This document shows, one piece after another, positions 6,096-15,151 of a stretch of DNA of 37,416 nt (position 1 is the stretch's first letter; each line of letters begins with the position of its first letter). The notes beneath the pieces were generated by a model. That model was not told where the DNA came from, ran no database searches, and worked only from the letters and a program-made list of their open reading frames with translations. A program made the position numbers and the translations under genes. This DNA comes from Erysipelotrichaceae bacterium (GTDB lineage: Bacteria > Bacillota_I > Bacilli_A > Erysipelotrichales > Erysipelotrichaceae), in assembly GCA_017512285.1 (NCBI GenBank), contig JAFWGU010000029.1, positions 1-37,416 of the forward strand. The letters are read 5' to 3'.

Positions 6096-8300
6096 CTATT
6101 TGATGACTCTTGCAACGTCAACGACGCTGTCGAGCTTGCGGATGTTGGCCATGATGACTCTTAACTGTTCGGAATCCCTGACCTTGACCTTGATGTCAAT
6201 GGTGACATTTACCTTGTCAGGCAGAACTTCCGAATTGATTCCGGTCAGTGAGGCCTTGTACTGGGCTATGATCGTTACGATGTCGCTGATCAGATAGTTT
6301 CTGTCCATGGCATCGATCTTCAGCCAGCAGTCATACTGCTTGTTCTCGTCAGAATCCTCCCAGTAGACCTGGATGAGTCTGCTCTTCTCGTTCTGAATGT
6401 TGGGGCAGTCGGCGCGGTGTACCTTGACTCCCTGTCCCTTGGTTATATAACCTACTATTTCATCACCATACACCGGCATGCAGCAGCCGGCCATGGATAT
6501 CTTCATGTTTCCAATGCCTTCAACCGATACGCCTGATGCACCCTTTGGCTTCTGCTGGGTCTGCTTGCCCTGGAACAGACGGCTTAACGTCAGATTGTCA
6601 ACGCCGCTTCTCTTCTGATTGGTCAGACGGTCAATGACCTGTACCAGTGACAGGGACTTCATGCCGATGGCATACATCAGTTCATTGTAGTTGGAGACGC
6701 TGAACTGACCGTAGATGGAATCCAGACGGCTCTTGTCCAGATACTCCTTCTCATCCAGATTACGCCTCTTGAGTTCATCGGTCATCATCTTGAAGCCCTT
6801 GTCGATGGTCTCCTGACGCTTTTCCGTTTCCTTCTTCTGCAGGTAGGCTCTGATCTTATTGCGGGCATTGGCTGTCTTGACGATCTTCAGCCAGTCCTCA
6901 GAAGGACCGGTGGCCTGCTTTGAGGTTCTGATGCTTACGACATCACCCGTCTGTAAAGGCCTGTTTAAGGGCACCATGGCGCCGTTTACGATGGCACCTA
7001 TCGTATTATGTCCGACCTCGGTATGGATCCTGTAGGCGAAATCCAGCGGCGTGGAGCCGGCTGGCAGCTCAATTACCTTGCCCTTTGGGGACATTACGTA
7101 TACATTGGCTTCAAATATGTCCTTCTTGATCAGGTTCATGAAGTCGGAAGGATGCTCAAGTTCCCCGTCATCCATCATGTTGACCAGGTCATGATACCAG
7201 CCAAGCTTGTTTTCAATTTCCTTCTGTTCCTTTTCGGAATTGTACTTCTTGCCTTCCTTGTAGCTCCAGTGGGCGGCAACGCCCTGCTCGGCTATCCTGT
7301 CCATCTCCTCGGTACGTATCTGTACTTCAAAGATGTTGCCGTCATCATCGAATATGGTCGTGTGCAGGGACTGATACATGTTGAACTTCGGCATGGCGAT
7401 GTAGTCCTTCAGTCTGCCGACCATCGGGCGGTAATTGGCATGAATGTATCCGAGTATCTCGTAGCAGTTCAGTTCCGTCTTGGTGATGACTCTGATGGCA
7501 TAGAGGTCGTAGATCTCCTCAAATCTCTTGTTCTTGGTGATCATCTTCTTGTAGATGCTGTAGAGGTGCTTTGAACGTCCGAAGATGCGGAACTCAAAGC
7601 CGTGTTCCTTCAGCATTGCCGAGATCTCCTCGATCATCTTGTTGACGCGGGCTTCTCTCTCCGTCTTCTTGGCTTCCAGCATCCTTGCCACCTCATGGTA
7701 GTGATCCGGATCAAGATAATAGAAACAGAGGTCCTCCATCTCGTTCTTGATGTCGCCAAAGCCCAGTCTGTGAGCGATAGGGCAGTATACGTTGAGAGTC
7801 TCAGTCGCCTTCTGGATCTGTTTTTCCTTGCTGGTGTATTCAAGGGTCCTCATGTTGTGAAGACGGTCTACCAGTTTGATGATGATTACTCTGACGTCCT
7901 TGGCCATCGCAATGAAGATCTTGCGGTGGTTGGCAGCTTCGTACTCTTCCCTGTCCTTGAATTCCAGCTGACCGATCTTGGTTACGCTTTCGACCAGATT
8001 GGCAACGTCTTCATCGAACTTGTCGATGATCTCCTTCTTGCTGACGCCGCAGTCCTCCATGGTGTCATGAAGAAGACCTGCCGCAATGGTCTGCGGGCCG
8101 GCATGCAGCGTGGCCAGGATGTAGCCGACGTTCTGCAGATGAACAAAGTAGGGTTCACCGCTCTTACGCTTCTGATCCTTGTGGCATTCCCTGGCAAATT
8201 CATACGCCCTGTCGATCATGGCCAAAGAGTCAGGCTCGTTAATGTAGGTCCTGACCTGTTCGAAGAATGATTCTTTGGTAATGTCGAACGTGCGCTTCAT
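6096..8300 (-). CDS. rel: Bifunctional (p)ppGpp synthetase/hydrolase (RelA/SpoT family)
   Basis: A 734-residue stringent-response enzyme that makes ppGpp from ATP and GDP and also degrades it. Order: an HD hydrolase domain with HDTMED at residues 78-83 (intact, so hydrolysis is expected), a synthetase domain with RSKHLYSIYKKM and YQSLHTTIF, a TGS domain (starting about VYVMSPKGKVIELPAG), a zinc-finger-like region with CCMPV, and a C-terminal ACT domain. The length and intact HD motif mark a Rel-type bifunctional enzyme rather than synthetase-only RelA. The ATG has AGGAG 7 nt upstream. That site lies only a few bases past the apt terminator U-run and no separate promoter is visible, so rel seems to depend on read-through from apt. 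Confidence 0.97.
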   Translation of the reverse strand: MKRTFDITKESFFEQVRTYINEPDSLAMIDRAYEFARECHKDQKRKSGEPYFVHLQNVGYILATLHAGPQTIAAGLLHDTMEDCGVSKKEIIDKFDEDVANLVESVTKIGQLEFKDREEYEAANHRKIFIAMAKDVRVIIIKLVDRLHNMRTLEYTSKEKQIQKATETLNVYCPIAHRLGFGDIKNEMEDLCFYYLDPDHYHEVARMLEAKKTEREARVNKMIEEISAMLKEHGFEFRIFGRSKHLYSIYKKMITKNKRFEEIYDLYAIRVITKTELNCYEILGYIHANYRPMVGRLKDYIAMPKFNMYQSLHTTIFDDDGNIFEVQIRTEEMDRIAEQGVAAHWSYKEGKKYNSEKEQKEIENKLGWYHDLVNMMDDGELEHPSDFMNLIKKDIFEANVYVMSPKGKVIELPAGSTPLDFAYRIHTEVGHNTIGAIVNGAMVPLNRPLQTGDVVSIRTSKQATGPSEDWLKIVKTANARNKIRAYLQKKETEKRQETIDKGFKMMTDELKRRNLDEKEYLDKSRLDSIYGQFSVSNYNELMYAIGMKSLSLVQVIDRLTNQKRSGVDNLTLSRLFQGKQTQQKPKGASGVSVEGIGNMKISMAGCCMPVYGDEIVGYITKGQGVKVHRADCPNIQNEKSRLIQVYWEDSDENKQYDCWLKIDAMDRNYLISDIVTIIAQYKASLTGINSEVLPDKVNVTIDIKVKVRDSEQLRVIMANIRKLDSVVDVARVIK

Positions 8301-8319
8301 GGAATGCTCCTAATCAAAA

Positions 8320-8341
8320 AATCGAAGATTGCTCTTCGATT
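8320..8341 (-). terminator. Terminator-like hairpin between apt and rel
   Basis: Perfect 9-bp arms AATCGAAGA and TCTTCGATT are closed by a GCAA (GNRA) tetraloop and followed on the minus strand by TTTTTTGATT. The 5' arm overlaps the last two bases of the apt stop region (stop at 8340-8342). Rel starts 20 bp downstream, so this is more likely a partial attenuator than a full stop. Confidence 0.85.
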
Positions 8342-8852
8342 AGTATTTCAGTAATGAAAAGACTTTATAACCTTCAAGTTTTTCTCTGCCTTTTAAGTCT
8401 TCAAGTTCAATAACGAATGCATTGCCGACAACCTCACCGCCAAGCTGTTCGATCAGCTTGTTGACGGCTGCGATCGTTCCGCCGGTTGCCAGTAAGTCGT
8501 CAATGACAACTACCTTCTGACCAGGCTGGATGGCATCCTTATGCATTTCCAGAGTGTTTGTGCCGTACTCAAGTGAATACTCAAATGAAACGGTCTCTCT
8601 CGGCAGCTTGTTTGGCTTACGGGCCGGTACGAATCCGACACCCAGTTCATAGGCAACAGGACAGCCGAAAATGAATCCTCTTGACTCAGGGCCAACGATG
8701 ACGTCAGCACCTACTTCACGGGCAAAATCTGCTAAACGTGAACATGTTTCCTTGAATGCCTCCGGGCTTCCGATCAGCGGAGTAATGTCTCTGAACAGAA
8801 CGCCTTCAATTGGATAGTCAGGAATGCTTTTAATATAATTGTCTAAATTCAT
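8340..8852 (-). CDS. apt: Adenine phosphoribosyltransferase
   Basis: A 170-residue purine-salvage enzyme that joins adenine and PRPP to give AMP. Visible are the FRDITPL segment, GPESRGF and the PRPP-binding loop [13 protein letters not shown] typical of type I phosphoribosyltransferases. The start at 8852 has GGGAG about 7 nt upstream. A longer frame to 8936 runs back over the promoter and the recJ end and is rejected. It lies between recJ and rel, the same order as in Bacillus, and has its own -10 region upstream. Confidence 0.96.
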   Translation of the reverse strand: MNLDNYIKSIPDYPIEGVLFRDITPLIGSPEAFKETCSRLADFAREVGADVIVGPESRGFIFGCPVAYELGVGFVPARKPNKLPRETVSFEYSLEYGTNTLEMHKDAIQPGQKVVVIDDLLATGGTIAAVNKLIEQLGGEVVGNAFVIELEDLKGREKLEGYKVFSLLKY

Positions 8853-8880
8853 TTTATCTCCCTCCGAAAAACATATGAAT

Positions 8881-8909
8881 ATTATAACACTAACTGTCTG
8901 TTTTTGTAT
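8881..8909 (-). promoter_or_regulatory. Probable promoter of apt-rel-MDR
   Basis: A perfect -10 TATAAT (8881-8886 on the complement) lies about 28 bp upstream of the apt ATG. The -35 region is poor. Just upstream of the -10 is AAACAGACAGTT (8892-8903), a 12-mer also present in the hisS promoter spacer. Expression may need a factor or rely on the extended TG context. Confidence 0.5.
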
Positions 8910-8922
8910 ATGTGAGAGAAGT

Positions 8923-10527
8923 TCAGTTTTTCTCAATTATCTCATCGCACATGATGTTGTAATAGGTGTTGCCGTTGAAGTTGTTCTCCCTTAACCTGCC
9001 TATGACCGTCACGTCCTTACCCAGGTAATGGTCATAACCGAGATTGTTGCTGAAGGACAGAACGGACAGAGGCGGAACGTTCCACTTGAGGTAGTTCCTG
9101 TTGCTCTTCTGATACGTAAAGGCGGCATTTCCGCTAATGGCACGGCTGATCAGAGGCATCGCTCTTGACTGGCCGAACGGCTTGTGACTGAAAAGCTCCA
9201 CGAGGTTTTCCCTGGTAAGATCTGAAGGATCAAGTTCCACGTATTCCTTTACCGTTTCCTCTGTCTTTCCCCGGTAGTTGGCATTTAGATAGACCTTGAG
9301 ATCATGGAATCTTTCCTTCTCAATGGTGATTCCGCATGCCTGGCTGTGACCTCCTATTTTTAGCGTGTACGGGGCAAATCCCTCCAGTAATTCCATAATA
9401 TTAAGCTGGGGCAAACTGCGCCCAGAACCCTTTAAAACGCCTTCAGAATCAGTAAATATGATCACCGGCTTCTTTAATTCGTCACAGATCCTTGAAGCGA
9501 TCAGACCGGTCAGTCCCTCATGCAGTCCTTCATGGTAGAGCACCAGGAAACTCTCCGTTTCATCGCACTCGTTTCTGATCATGTCATACTGCTGACGGCT
9601 CAGATTCTGCCTTACCTTGTTGACTTCGTTTATCTGCTGGGCAAGCGTCATGATCTCCCTGTCATTGTCTGAAAGCAGGAATCTTACGACGTTATTAGGG
9701 TTGGCAATGTCTGCCATTCTGCCTACGGCGTTGATACGCGGGACGATTCTGAAAGAGATGTCGTTTTCATCAACCGGATAGCTGAAGTCATAGCCGAGTG
9801 CCTCAATGTTACGGTATTTCCTCTCATTGACGACCCTTAGTCCTTCCCTTACCAACTGTACGTTGAAGCCCTTTAATTCCATGACGTCACCGATGGTTGC
9901 CAGCATGGCCATTACCCTTATGCCGTCGTCGGTCAGTCCCATGTAATCGGCCAAGAGGTACGTTACCCCTGCTCCGCACATGTGATTGTAGTCCCGGTCA
10001 AAGAGACTTGGATGGCACAGAATGTCACATTCAACTCCCTCGCTTATCAGGTGATGGTCCGTAACGACAACGGTCATGCCGTTATCCTTGGCCCACTTCA
10101 GAGCTTCATGAGCGCTGACCCCGTTATCCACGGTTATTAACACGTCATAGCCCTTTTCCCTGGCCTGTCTGACTCTTTCCAGGTTTAGCCCGTACCCTTC
10201 TGTAAAGCGGTTGGGAATGTAGAAGCCATTGGGGATGGAAAGCTTGTTGAGACATCTGACAAGTATGGCCGTGGCGCAGATGCCATCACAGTCATAGTCA
10301 CCGTACACGAATACCTTGCGGCCGTTCTTTCTGACTTCAGCCAGAAGATCGCTTATCCTGCCCAATGATTCGTGATGATATGTCGTATACTTTCTTTCAT
10401 AGAAAAAGGAATCCAGTTCCTCAGCTGAATAACCGTAACTGCTTACTATCTTGCTGGTCAGGGAACCGGCATGATAGCGGTTCATGATCTCACGATAATC
10501 CTCAGTGTTTATTCTTCTGTATTCCAT
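8923..10527 (-). CDS. recJ: Single-stranded-DNA-specific exonuclease RecJ
   Basis: A 534-residue DHH/DHHA1 phosphoesterase, a 5'-3' exonuclease acting on single-stranded DNA in recombination and repair. Motif [10 protein letters not shown] (about 93-101), a DNG motif (TVDNGVSA), the DHH triad in [11 protein letters not shown], and the DHHA1 glycine motif [10 protein letters not shown] are present, followed by an OB-like C-terminal domain. It is shorter than Bacillus RecJ but all catalytic motifs are kept. AAGGA lies 5 nt before the ATG. It starts 17 bp after secDF, in one run comN-secDF-recJ. Confidence 0.93.
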   Translation of the reverse strand: MEYRRINTEDYREIMNRYHAGSLTSKIVSSYGYSAEELDSFFYERKYTTYHHESLGRISDLLAEVRKNGRKVFVYGDYDCDGICATAILVRCLNKLSIPNGFYIPNRFTEGYGLNLERVRQAREKGYDVLITVDNGVSAHEALKWAKDNGMTVVVTDHHLISEGVECDILCHPSLFDRDYNHMCGAGVTYLLADYMGLTDDGIRVMAMLATIGDVMELKGFNVQLVREGLRVVNERKYRNIEALGYDFSYPVDENDISFRIVPRINAVGRMADIANPNNVVRFLLSDNDREIMTLAQQINEVNKVRQNLSRQQYDMIRNECDETESFLVLYHEGLHEGLTGLIASRICDELKKPVIIFTDSEGVLKGSGRSLPQLNIMELLEGFAPYTLKIGGHSQACGITIEKERFHDLKVYLNANYRGKTEETVKEYVELDPSDLTRENLVELFSHKPFGQSRAMPLISRAISGNAAFTYQKSNRNYLKWNVPPLSVLSFSNNLGYDHYLGKDVTVIGRLRENNFNGNTYYNIMCDEIIEKN

Positions 10528-10544
10528 TGGATTCCTTTCGTCTG

Positions 10545-12476
10545 TTATCTCTGTTCGTTAATACCGAAAATGGTATTTTCCTTGAGTTCCTTCTTGTTGC
10601 TCTTTCTGGTTCTGTTCTTTCTGTTGCCCTTTCTGGTCTCATTCAGCCACAGTGATGTCAGAATGACGATGGCAACAAATACAGGTACCAGCCACAAAAA
10701 CTCCGTGATGTCGATCTGGCGGGTGATCGTATCAAATGCCAGTGCAGCAGTGAAGCCGATGTTCAGTGCTACGTTCAGGGAATTGATAGATTCGTTGACG
10801 ACTCTGTTGAGCTTGTCTTCATTGATCTTCTCTCTGGAAATGACTCTGTAGTTGCTCTTCAGCTCATTCAGATACAGGAAGATCACGGCAACGGCACAGG
10901 CCATGCCCATTAATCCGGTAGAGAATCCCTTTAACAGCAGTGTTGAGACACCTGCTGCTACCAGGAAACCGGCCAAGGCTGCCAGAGTGATTGAAGCAAC
11001 GTCTCTTCTGTACTGCCAGAAGGCATACAGAGCAGCGAGTACTGCTGATACGCAGGCAGCGATCAGTGTCGGCACACCTGCTTCAAGATGCAGAACTGCT
11101 ACTACGCAGCCGCATGCTGCCAGTAGTACGGCAATGATCAAGGCGATCCTGTTGTTCAGATACTTTGAAATGTCGTATCTGGTCGTCTGCTTTTCGTATG
11201 TTTCACCCTTCTCTACGTCAGGCAGATCCTTTTCGGATATGCGGTAGAGTGACCTGTTAAGATAATTGGATTCGTTCAGGTCTCTGACGACCCTGTTGTT
11301 CAGCAGAATGAAGAACAGAAGGTTGCAGACACCGCCGGCTGTAATGCAGCTGGCTTCCTGCAGCATCGTTCCTCTGTAGAACAGCGTGATGACAAGACCG
11401 ATGATAATCTGTGCAATGGCAGCTTCCCAGCTGGCCTTTCTGACAGACTTGAAGGCATCATCATAGCTGGCAGCGGCATTTCTGCCCTTCAGCATTTCTT
11501 TCCTTGCCTTTTCATATGCATTGACAGTGATCATCATGCCCGTTGCTATTGACATGGCGAACAGTGCGATGGCCTTGCTGTTGAAGACAACGCCTAACAG
11601 CTGATTTGACTTGAAGAATGCAGCGGCATAACCTAGTGACATGACACCTGTGACGATGCCAGGAACACCGTATATGAATGCCAGTAAGGCACATACTATT
11701 ACTGCAGCTATTACGATTCCCCAGTATGCTGAGTTTGCAGCGTTCTTGCCGTTTTCTGCTTCAACAGGTTCAAATGACTTCTCGGTAATTGAAGCCTGTA
11801 ACATGCCTGAGCTTACCAGAGCAACCAGTTCCTTTGTCTCGGCTGCTGAATGATGTGTCGTGATGTAGCAGTCGCTGTCGATGGCGGCTGATACGGTTGC
11901 GGCCCCTAAGTATGCCGGGATGTTCTTCTGGCTTTCTGCTTCATAGCTCTGACCTTCAGCGTAGTCTACCCATAAGACCATCATCTTGTCGGTTTCGCCG
12001 GTCAGCTGCTGAGTCTTTTCCTTGAATGTATCCTTGTCCTTGACCTTGATCTGGATGTAGGTTGATTCGCCGTTTGTGGTTACTGATAAAGGCATTTCAT
12101 CAGCCAGTACGCTGCCGTCCATAAGCAGTTCATCCTTGCTGTTGCGGAATGACAGGGTTCCTACCCTGGTCATCAGAGTCTTCTTTGTTTCTATGTCGCT
12201 TAAGCCTGTTACCACTGCGGTAATGTTGCTTCCCTCGATGGTTGTCTTGACTGCTGAGGCGCCCAGAAGTTTGAATCTTCTGGCAATGATCTCGGCATTT
12301 ATGCTTACGATTGCCGGATCAGCTGATGCTACTTCGTATACTACCTTGTAACCGTCAGCCATTTCGCTGTCATAGTAGGAATCCTTGATAAGATCCTTAC
12401 CGGCAAAGACGCCAACCAGCAGTGCCAGTACCAGCCCAAGCAGGGCCATTGTTAGTTTTCCACTGTTTTTTCTCAT
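10545..12476 (-). CDS. secDF: SecDF-like translocase accessory protein, divergent
   Basis: A 643-residue fused SecD-SecF membrane protein. The N-terminal helix (about 9-28) is followed by a P1-like external domain with SecD signatures: IIARRFKLLGAS (63-74), TLMTRVGTLSFR (100-111) and LVSSGMLQASI (220-230). A SecD membrane block of about five helices (251-395) and a SecF-like block of six helices (443-611) follow. The C-terminus is very basic. The proton-relay aspartate of SecD (GMAVDAN) is Thr317 in GMMITVN, and the equivalent SecF position is hydrophobic. The periplasmic P4 domain expected after the first SecF helix is absent. The start at 12476 follows GAAGGTG and overlaps comN's stop region; a GTG at 12497 is possible. 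Position between comN and recJ supports the identity. Confidence 0.82.
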   Translation of the reverse strand: MRKNSGKLTMALLGLVLALLVGVFAGKDLIKDSYYDSEMADGYKVVYEVASADPAIVSINAEIIARRFKLLGASAVKTTIEGSNITAVVTGLSDIETKKTLMTRVGTLSFRNSKDELLMDGSVLADEMPLSVTTNGESTYIQIKVKDKDTFKEKTQQLTGETDKMMVLWVDYAEGQSYEAESQKNIPAYLGAATVSAAIDSDCYITTHHSAAETKELVALVSSGMLQASITEKSFEPVEAENGKNAANSAYWGIVIAAVIVCALLAFIYGVPGIVTGVMSLGYAAAFFKSNQLLGVVFNSKAIALFAMSIATGMMITVNAYEKARKEMLKGRNAAASYDDAFKSVRKASWEAAIAQIIIGLVITLFYRGTMLQEASCITAGGVCNLLFFILLNNRVVRDLNESNYLNRSLYRISEKDLPDVEKGETYEKQTTRYDISKYLNNRIALIIAVLLAACGCVVAVLHLEAGVPTLIAACVSAVLAALYAFWQYRRDVASITLAALAGFLVAAGVSTLLLKGFSTGLMGMACAVAVIFLYLNELKSNYRVISREKINEDKLNRVVNESINSLNVALNIGFTAALAFDTITRQIDITEFLWLVPVFVAIVILTSLWLNETRKGNRKNRTRKSNKKELKENTIFGINEQR

Positions 12477-12477
12477 A

Positions 12478-12750
12478 CTATTCACCTTCAAATTCACTTA
12501 CAAGCTGCTCCAGGGGTTTACGGGTCGTAATGTTTTCCTTTGTAAGGTAATTGACCACGTCTTCGACCGTGATCTCATTTATATCCTGGGCAATCCTGTT
12601 CAAATGGGCAGGAACACCGTCCTGCCACTTTGTATTATAGATAGTCTTGCTCACCTGCTCATACGTCAGTGTTGCCAGGTGATTGCGCTGCAGACTTTCA
12701 AGCTTCAGCTGCAGCAGAAACGCAATCGTTTCATCGATGTTTCTATCCAT
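12478..12750 (-). CDS. comN: ComN-like post-transcriptional regulator
   Basis: A 90-residue, soluble, mostly helical protein without membrane segments. The central KTIYNTKWQDGVP followed by IAQDINEITVEDVVNYL resembles the small ComN/YrzD family (post-transcriptional regulator), which in Bacillus acts on comE mRNA. The stronger argument is position: comN lies beside secDF in Bacillus, and here its stop is immediately before the secDF start. The ATG at 12750 has GGGTG 6 nt upstream; a GTG at 12759 is the alternative. The sequence match is from memory, so the function is tentative. Confidence 0.6.
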   Translation of the reverse strand: MDRNIDETIAFLLQLKLESLQRNHLATLTYEQVSKTIYNTKWQDGVPAHLNRIAQDINEITVEDVVNYLTKENITTRKPLEQLVSEFEGE

Positions 12751-12772
12751 AGTTTTCACCCGATTCCAAATA

Positions 12773-12801
12773 ATTATATACTAGAATATTCCGGGTGTAA
12801 A
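12773..12801 (-). promoter_or_regulatory. Promoter of comN-secDF-recJ
   Basis: TTTACA (-35), 17 bp, and a perfect TATAAT (-10) on the minus strand, ending about 23 bp before the comN ATG. It lies in the 60 bp between murD and comN, where no terminator is visible, so the division cluster may read through into this unit. Confidence 0.8.
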
Positions 12802-12810
12802 CCTTGAAAC

Positions 12811-14124
12811 CTAGCCTTTTTTGAACCCTCTGACCATTTCCTTGAACTGCTTTCCACGCACTTCATAATTGGGGAACTGATCCCAGGAGGCACAGGCCGG
12901 AGACAGTAAGACAACCTCTGAAGGCAGGGCATTGTCGTGTGCTGCCTGCAATGCTTCAAACATGTTGTCATACAGTCTTACATCATCATGCAGAGGTACA
13001 AACTGATCTCTGGTATTGCCATAGGCATACATGGTCTTGACGTTCTTGAGGAAAGGCCTCAGTCCTTCAAATCCGGTTTTCTTGTCATAACCGCCTACCA
13101 GAAGATGTACGGGACAGTCAAATGACTTGAGGGCCATGATCGTTGAATCAACATTGGTTCCCTTGGAGTCATTGTAATATCTGACGCCGTTTACCGTTTC
13201 GACGTATTCTATTCTGTGTTCCACACCCTTGAAGTTTTCCAGAACTTCCTTAATGTCTTCAGCCTTCACGCCCATAAGGTAGGCCATGCAGCCGGCGATC
13301 ATCGCATTTTCAACATTATGCATGCCCGGCAGCTTGAATCTGTCCAGATCGAACAGTTCAACATCATTGTAATAGGCCTTGCGCTCATGAATGTGCAGAG
13401 GCACGTCTTCCTTCTCCAGGGAGAAGTCGATCACGTTGCACTTTACGTCGGTACAGTATTTCAGAATGTTTTCATCATCTACATTTCTGATGAAGTAATC
13501 CTTTTCATCCTGATTCTTATATATCAGGGTCTTGGCTCTGTAGTAGGCATCAACGCTTCCAAAGTAATCAACATGATCCGGTGTCAGATTCATTATCACC
13601 GAAACGAAAGGATGGAAGCTTGGGCAACCGATCAGCTGCAGAGCCGCTATTTCAATGGCCAGGGATACTTCCTCGCCATCGTGGTCCAGAAAATAATCGC
13701 ACAGCGGGATGCCCATGTTGCCGACATATCCGTTATCCGGATTCAGAGTATGCAGCAGGGTTCCCAGCATTATCGTGGTCGTTGTCTTGCCGTTTGTTCC
13801 GGTGATGGCGCCCAGTTTTACCTGCGGCTGATCAGCCATGGCGATCTCCGTTTCATTGAGCATCATCATGCCCTTGTCAACGAAGTGCTTTACAAACGGT
13901 ACGTTGTACTTTATGCCCGGATTCTTGATGATCATCTCATAATCCAGGTCCTTTAGCAGATCAGGATGTCCATTATCAAATACCCTGATTCCGATTTCTT
14001 CAAGTTCCTTTTTTTCCTTTATTTCTCTGGCATCGGTCAGATAGACCGTATACCCTTTCCTGTTAAGATATTTTGCGGTGGAAATGCCTGATAAGGCGCC
14101 GCCTATTACCAATGCATTACTCAT
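12811..14124 (-). CDS. murD: UDP-N-acetylmuramoyl-L-alanine--D-glutamate ligase
   Basis: A 437-residue cytoplasmic Mur ligase that adds D-Glu to UDP-MurNAc-L-Ala. An N-terminal Rossmann-like domain precedes the ATP loop GAITGTNGKTTTT, the central NLTPDHVDYFGS, the carbamylated-lysine segment YYRAKTLIY and the C-terminal-domain motif SPACASWDQFPNYEVRG. All catalytic groups look present. The usual EVSSFQLE segment reads EIAALQLIG, a mild divergence. It starts one base after mraY and is the last recognised gene of the division cluster. Confidence 0.95.
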   Translation of the reverse strand: MSNALVIGGALSGISTAKYLNRKGYTVYLTDAREIKEKKELEEIGIRVFDNGHPDLLKDLDYEMIIKNPGIKYNVPFVKHFVDKGMMMLNETEIAMADQPQVKLGAITGTNGKTTTTIMLGTLLHTLNPDNGYVGNMGIPLCDYFLDHDGEEVSLAIEIAALQLIGCPSFHPFVSVIMNLTPDHVDYFGSVDAYYRAKTLIYKNQDEKDYFIRNVDDENILKYCTDVKCNVIDFSLEKEDVPLHIHERKAYYNDVELFDLDRFKLPGMHNVENAMIAGCMAYLMGVKAEDIKEVLENFKGVEHRIEYVETVNGVRYYNDSKGTNVDSTIMALKSFDCPVHLLVGGYDKKTGFEGLRPFLKNVKTMYAYGNTRDQFVPLHDDVRLYDNMFEALQAAHDNALPSEVVLLSPACASWDQFPNYEVRGKQFKEMVRGFKKG

Positions 14125-14125
14125 A

Positions 14126-15097
14126 CTACATGAACGCTCCTATCATGAAGCCTACCAGTGAGAGGAAGGCTCCTACCGTCCAGAACAGATATACTACCTT
14201 CTGCTCATCCATGCCGCCCAGCTCAAAGTGGTGGTGGATCGGTGCCATGCGGAAGAATCTCTTGCCGTGAGTGATCTTGAAGTATCCTACCTGAATGATG
14301 ACGGATACGACTTCAACTACAAAGACACCACCAATAAGGATCAGGGCGATCTCTTCCTTGGTGACCATCGCTACAGCCGCCAGTAAGCCTCCCAGAGCGA
14401 GGGAACCGGTATCACCCATGAATATCTGTGCCGGGTGCATATTATAGCGCAGATAGCCTATAAGGCTGCCTACGACGGCACACAGCAGTATTCCCAGATC
14501 AAACTGTTCAATTCTGACGCAGAAGTAGATGAACGGCAGTATTGCCAGGACTACCAGTCCGGCACTTAAACCGTCAAGACCGTCAGTGAGGTTTACGGCA
14601 TTGCTTTCGCCGGTAAACATGACGAATACCACGAAGACGTAGAATATGCCCAGATCAAGGTAAATGTTCAGGAATGGAACGATTACCAGACTGTTTGTAA
14701 CGTTGCGGTAAATCAGATAGAAAACCACTGCCAGAATTGACTGCATCAGAAACTTCAATGATGGCTTAAGGCCGTCATTGTTCTTTCTGACTACGATCAG
14801 ATAGTCATCTATGAAGCCGATGATGCCATAGCCGACAAAGGCCAGCACAACGACGAGATAGCCCATTGAATGAATGCCGTTGAAGTTCACCAGCAGCGAC
14901 GTGATTATGCTTGAGAATATGAAAACCAGACCGCCCATAGTAGGTGTTCCCGTTTTCTGCTTATGGCTTTCCGGCCCCTCTTCACGGACCGTCTGGCCGA
15001 ATTTAAGCTTATGCAATACAGGTATGGCTACAGGATAACTTGCCAGGGTAATACCCAGGGAAAGTATCATGGCCAGTAACATCTTACCTAATACCAT
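14126..15097 (-). CDS. mraY: Phospho-N-acetylmuramoyl-pentapeptide transferase
   Basis: A 323-residue polytopic membrane enzyme that makes lipid I from UDP-MurNAc-pentapeptide and undecaprenyl phosphate. Visible marks are GTPTMGG after the first helix, the aspartate-rich loop FIDDYLIV, NLTDGLDGLSAG and the catalytic histidine motif PIHHHFE near the C-terminus. About ten hydrophobic helices span the sequence. GGAGG lies 6 nt before the ATG. Besides the cluster promoter it has its own promoter directly after the pbpB stop. Confidence 0.97.
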   Translation of the reverse strand: MVLGKMLLAMILSLGITLASYPVAIPVLHKLKFGQTVREEGPESHKQKTGTPTMGGLVFIFSSIITSLLVNFNGIHSMGYLVVVLAFVGYGIIGFIDDYLIVVRKNNDGLKPSLKFLMQSILAVVFYLIYRNVTNSLVIVPFLNIYLDLGIFYVFVVFVMFTGESNAVNLTDGLDGLSAGLVVLAILPFIYFCVRIEQFDLGILLCAVVGSLIGYLRYNMHPAQIFMGDTGSLALGGLLAAVAMVTKEEIALILIGGVFVVEVVSVIIQVGYFKITHGKRFFRMAPIHHHFELGGMDEQKVVYLFWTVGAFLSLVGFMIGAFM

Positions 15098-15123
15098 AAG
15101 TCACCTCCGAAATCGCAAGGCCT

Positions 15124-15151
15124 ATTATATCACAAAGAACTGCCTTTTCAA
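15124..15151 (-). promoter_or_regulatory. Internal promoter of mraY-murD
   Basis: TTGAAA (-35) starts on the base right after the pbpB stop codon. A 16-bp spacer and a perfect TATAAT follow. The spacer CAGTTCTTTGTGA closely matches the hisS promoter spacer. The -10 is about 26 bp from the mraY start. Confidence 0.75.

Noticed and set aside
7008-8270. Two long plus-strand open frames (188 and 222 codons) opposite rel
   Set aside because: They are antisense to a clearly conserved gene, have no recognisable domains or ribosome sites, and reflect codon bias of the real frame.
13216-13956. 246-codon plus-strand frame opposite murD
   Set aside because: Antisense shadow of murD; no family resemblance and no start context.
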